NCBI GenBank assembly: GCA_016928755.1
Contig: JAFGKB010000198.1
Coordinates: 1 to 6,905 of the forward strand
Direction of reading: 5' to 3'
Length of the DNA: 6,905 nt
Source: Anaerolineae bacterium
GTDB taxonomy: Bacteria; Chloroflexota; Anaerolineae; B4-G1; SLSP01
The notes under the pieces were generated by a model. The model was not told where the DNA came from. It was given only the letters and a program-made list of their open reading frames with translations, and searched no databases. Shown here one piece after another: positions 6,225 to 6,905 of this stretch (positions are counted from its first letter, which is position 1; each line of letters starts with the position of its first letter). Both the position numbers and the translations under genes were made by a program.

Positions 6225-6905
6225 ATGTTAACAGGTGTAGATATCGAAACTGGTATACCCCAGGTGCCGGCACCCTGGAACTTACGCGGCAATGGATATA
6301 TCTTTTTAATGAAGTTCCCCCCTGCTTTCGTAGCGGAACATGGGTTTGTCCCCCCCGTGTTGTTGGATAAGTTCGTGGGTGGAGTGGGGGCCGTGATGTT
6401 GGTGGATTACGTGCAATCAGACGCCGGGCCATATCGTGAGTTGTTGTTTATCCCCGGTCAGTTCCGTATGGGTCGCCGTCGCTATTATGCTATTACGAAG
6501 ATTTATGTTTCCACACAGAGCAGTGTTATCAACGGCCGGCAGAATTGGGGGATACCCAAGGAGTTGGCCGGATTTGAGTTTCAGCAGGTTAACGAACATC
6601 TTGAGCGGGTTGTTGTTCACAAGGACGGGTCCGAATTTGCCAAATTCTTGTTACGTACCGGTGATTTTAGCGTACCTTTTACCACCAGCGTAATGCCCGC
6701 CGGGTTGCGTACCCTAGTACAGATATATGATGGAAAGACCTATTTCACTGCGCCGGGTGGACAGGGTCAGCTAGCACTGACGCACCTAATCGGTGCCGAG
6801 ATTAACGCCGATTCTTTTCCAGACCTCAATCACGGGCGTTTATTGGCTGCTGTTAAAGCGGTGGATTTCTCCCTCTGTTTCCCTTTGGCACAGATTGAGG
6901 ATAGG
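6225..6905 (+). CDS. Acetoacetate decarboxylase-like superfamily protein (3' truncated by window edge)
   Basis: The frame is open from the ATG to the end of the window, giving 227 residues without a stop. AAAGGA at 6211-6216, 8 nt upstream, supports the start. The typical superfamily core is present: PPAFVAEHGFVPP (32-44), GGVGAVMLVDYVQS (52-65), RELLFIPG (71-78), and AITKIYVSTQSSVINGRQNW (89-108) leading into GIPKELAGF (109-117). In Clostridium acetobutylicum acetoacetate decarboxylase the Schiff-base Lys115 and its pKa-shifting neighbour Lys116 lie in the matching GYPKK motif. Here K112 is kept but the next residue is E113, so classical acetoacetate decarboxylation is uncertain; many superfamily members catalyse other reactions on keto acids or have no known one. 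Full family members are about 245-280 residues, so only the C-terminus is likely missing. It is probably cytoplasmic and co-transcribed with the two upstream genes. Confidence 0.85.
   Translation, partial: MLTGVDIETGIPQVPAPWNLRGNGYIFLMKFPPAFVAEHGFVPPVLLDKFVGGVGAVMLVDYVQSDAGPYRELLFIPGQFRMGRRRYYAITKIYVSTQSSVINGRQNWGIPKELAGFEFQQVNEHLERVVVHKDGSEFAKFLLRTGDFSVPFTTSVMPAGLRTLVQIYDGKTYFTAPGGQGQLALTHLIGAEINADSFPDLNHGRLLAAVKAVDFSLCFPLAQIEDR

Noticed and set aside
6217..6231. Mini-ORF ATG ACG ATA TGT TAA overlapping the decarboxylase-like start
   Set aside because: Four codons only, and its ATG directly abuts the ribosome site AAAGGA, too close for initiation; no leader-peptide features.
6263..6274. Perfect 12-bp palindrome GGTGCCGGCACC near the start of the decarboxylase-like gene
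   Set aside because: It encodes part of the conserved-looking QVPAPW segment; GC-rich palindromes in coding sequence are common and no regulatory context supports it.
6350..6356. Seven-C tract in the decarboxylase-like gene, with a similar one at 1271-1277 in the aldolase gene
   Set aside because: Considered as phase-variation or frameshift sites, but both genes read through in one frame with conserved sequence on either side, and seven bases is short for slipped-strand switching.
6436..6693. Plus-strand 85-codon frame near the right edge, also a 67-codon minus-strand frame at 6417-6620
   Set aside because: Both overlap the decarboxylase-like frame, which continues to the window end with clear family motifs.

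Overview
This window holds an ordinary-looking bacterial chromosomal segment of moderate GC with seven genes, all on the + strand. No rRNA, tRNA, CRISPR array, insertion sequence or phage gene is visible. The lineage cannot be fixed from the sequence alone. The WHxHWGATDEE-type SRPBCC protein, the BaeS-like kinase and the tandem DeoC-like protein would fit Chloroflexota (Anaerolineae-like); this is an inference from resemblance, and a Gram-positive anaerobe is also possible.

Region 1 (1-2560) is a sugar-metabolism pair. It has the C-terminal ~300 residues of an FGGY carbohydrate kinase (xylulokinase-like, cut by the window's left edge), a 139-nt spacer with three inverted repeats, and a 477-residue protein that reads as two tandem DeoC (deoxyribose-phosphate aldolase)-like barrels. 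A strong Rho-independent terminator closes the block. A kinase followed by an aldolase suggests phosphorylation and then retro-aldol cleavage of a sugar or sugar-like compound. The substrate is not evident, and the two barrels have lost different active-site residues.

Region 2 (2561-4924) is a two-component system: an OmpR/PhoB-type response regulator and a membrane histidine kinase 3 nt downstream. Its promoter region carries 11-bp-phased direct repeats and an inverted repeat overlapping the proposed -35, which suggests autoregulation.

Region 3 (4925-6905) starts with its own likely promoter. It carries a membrane-anchored SRPBCC-fold protein, an unrecognised acidic, tyrosine- and tryptophan-rich 175-residue protein, and an acetoacetate-decarboxylase-like protein that runs off the right edge. 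Close spacing suggests the three are co-transcribed. The absence of a terminator after the kinase leaves read-through from the two-component operon possible.

No clear undescribed defence or mobile system is seen. The most interesting items are the tandem DeoC-like protein with reciprocal loss of catalytic lysines, the palindrome-rich spacer before it, and the repeat architecture of the response-regulator promoter.
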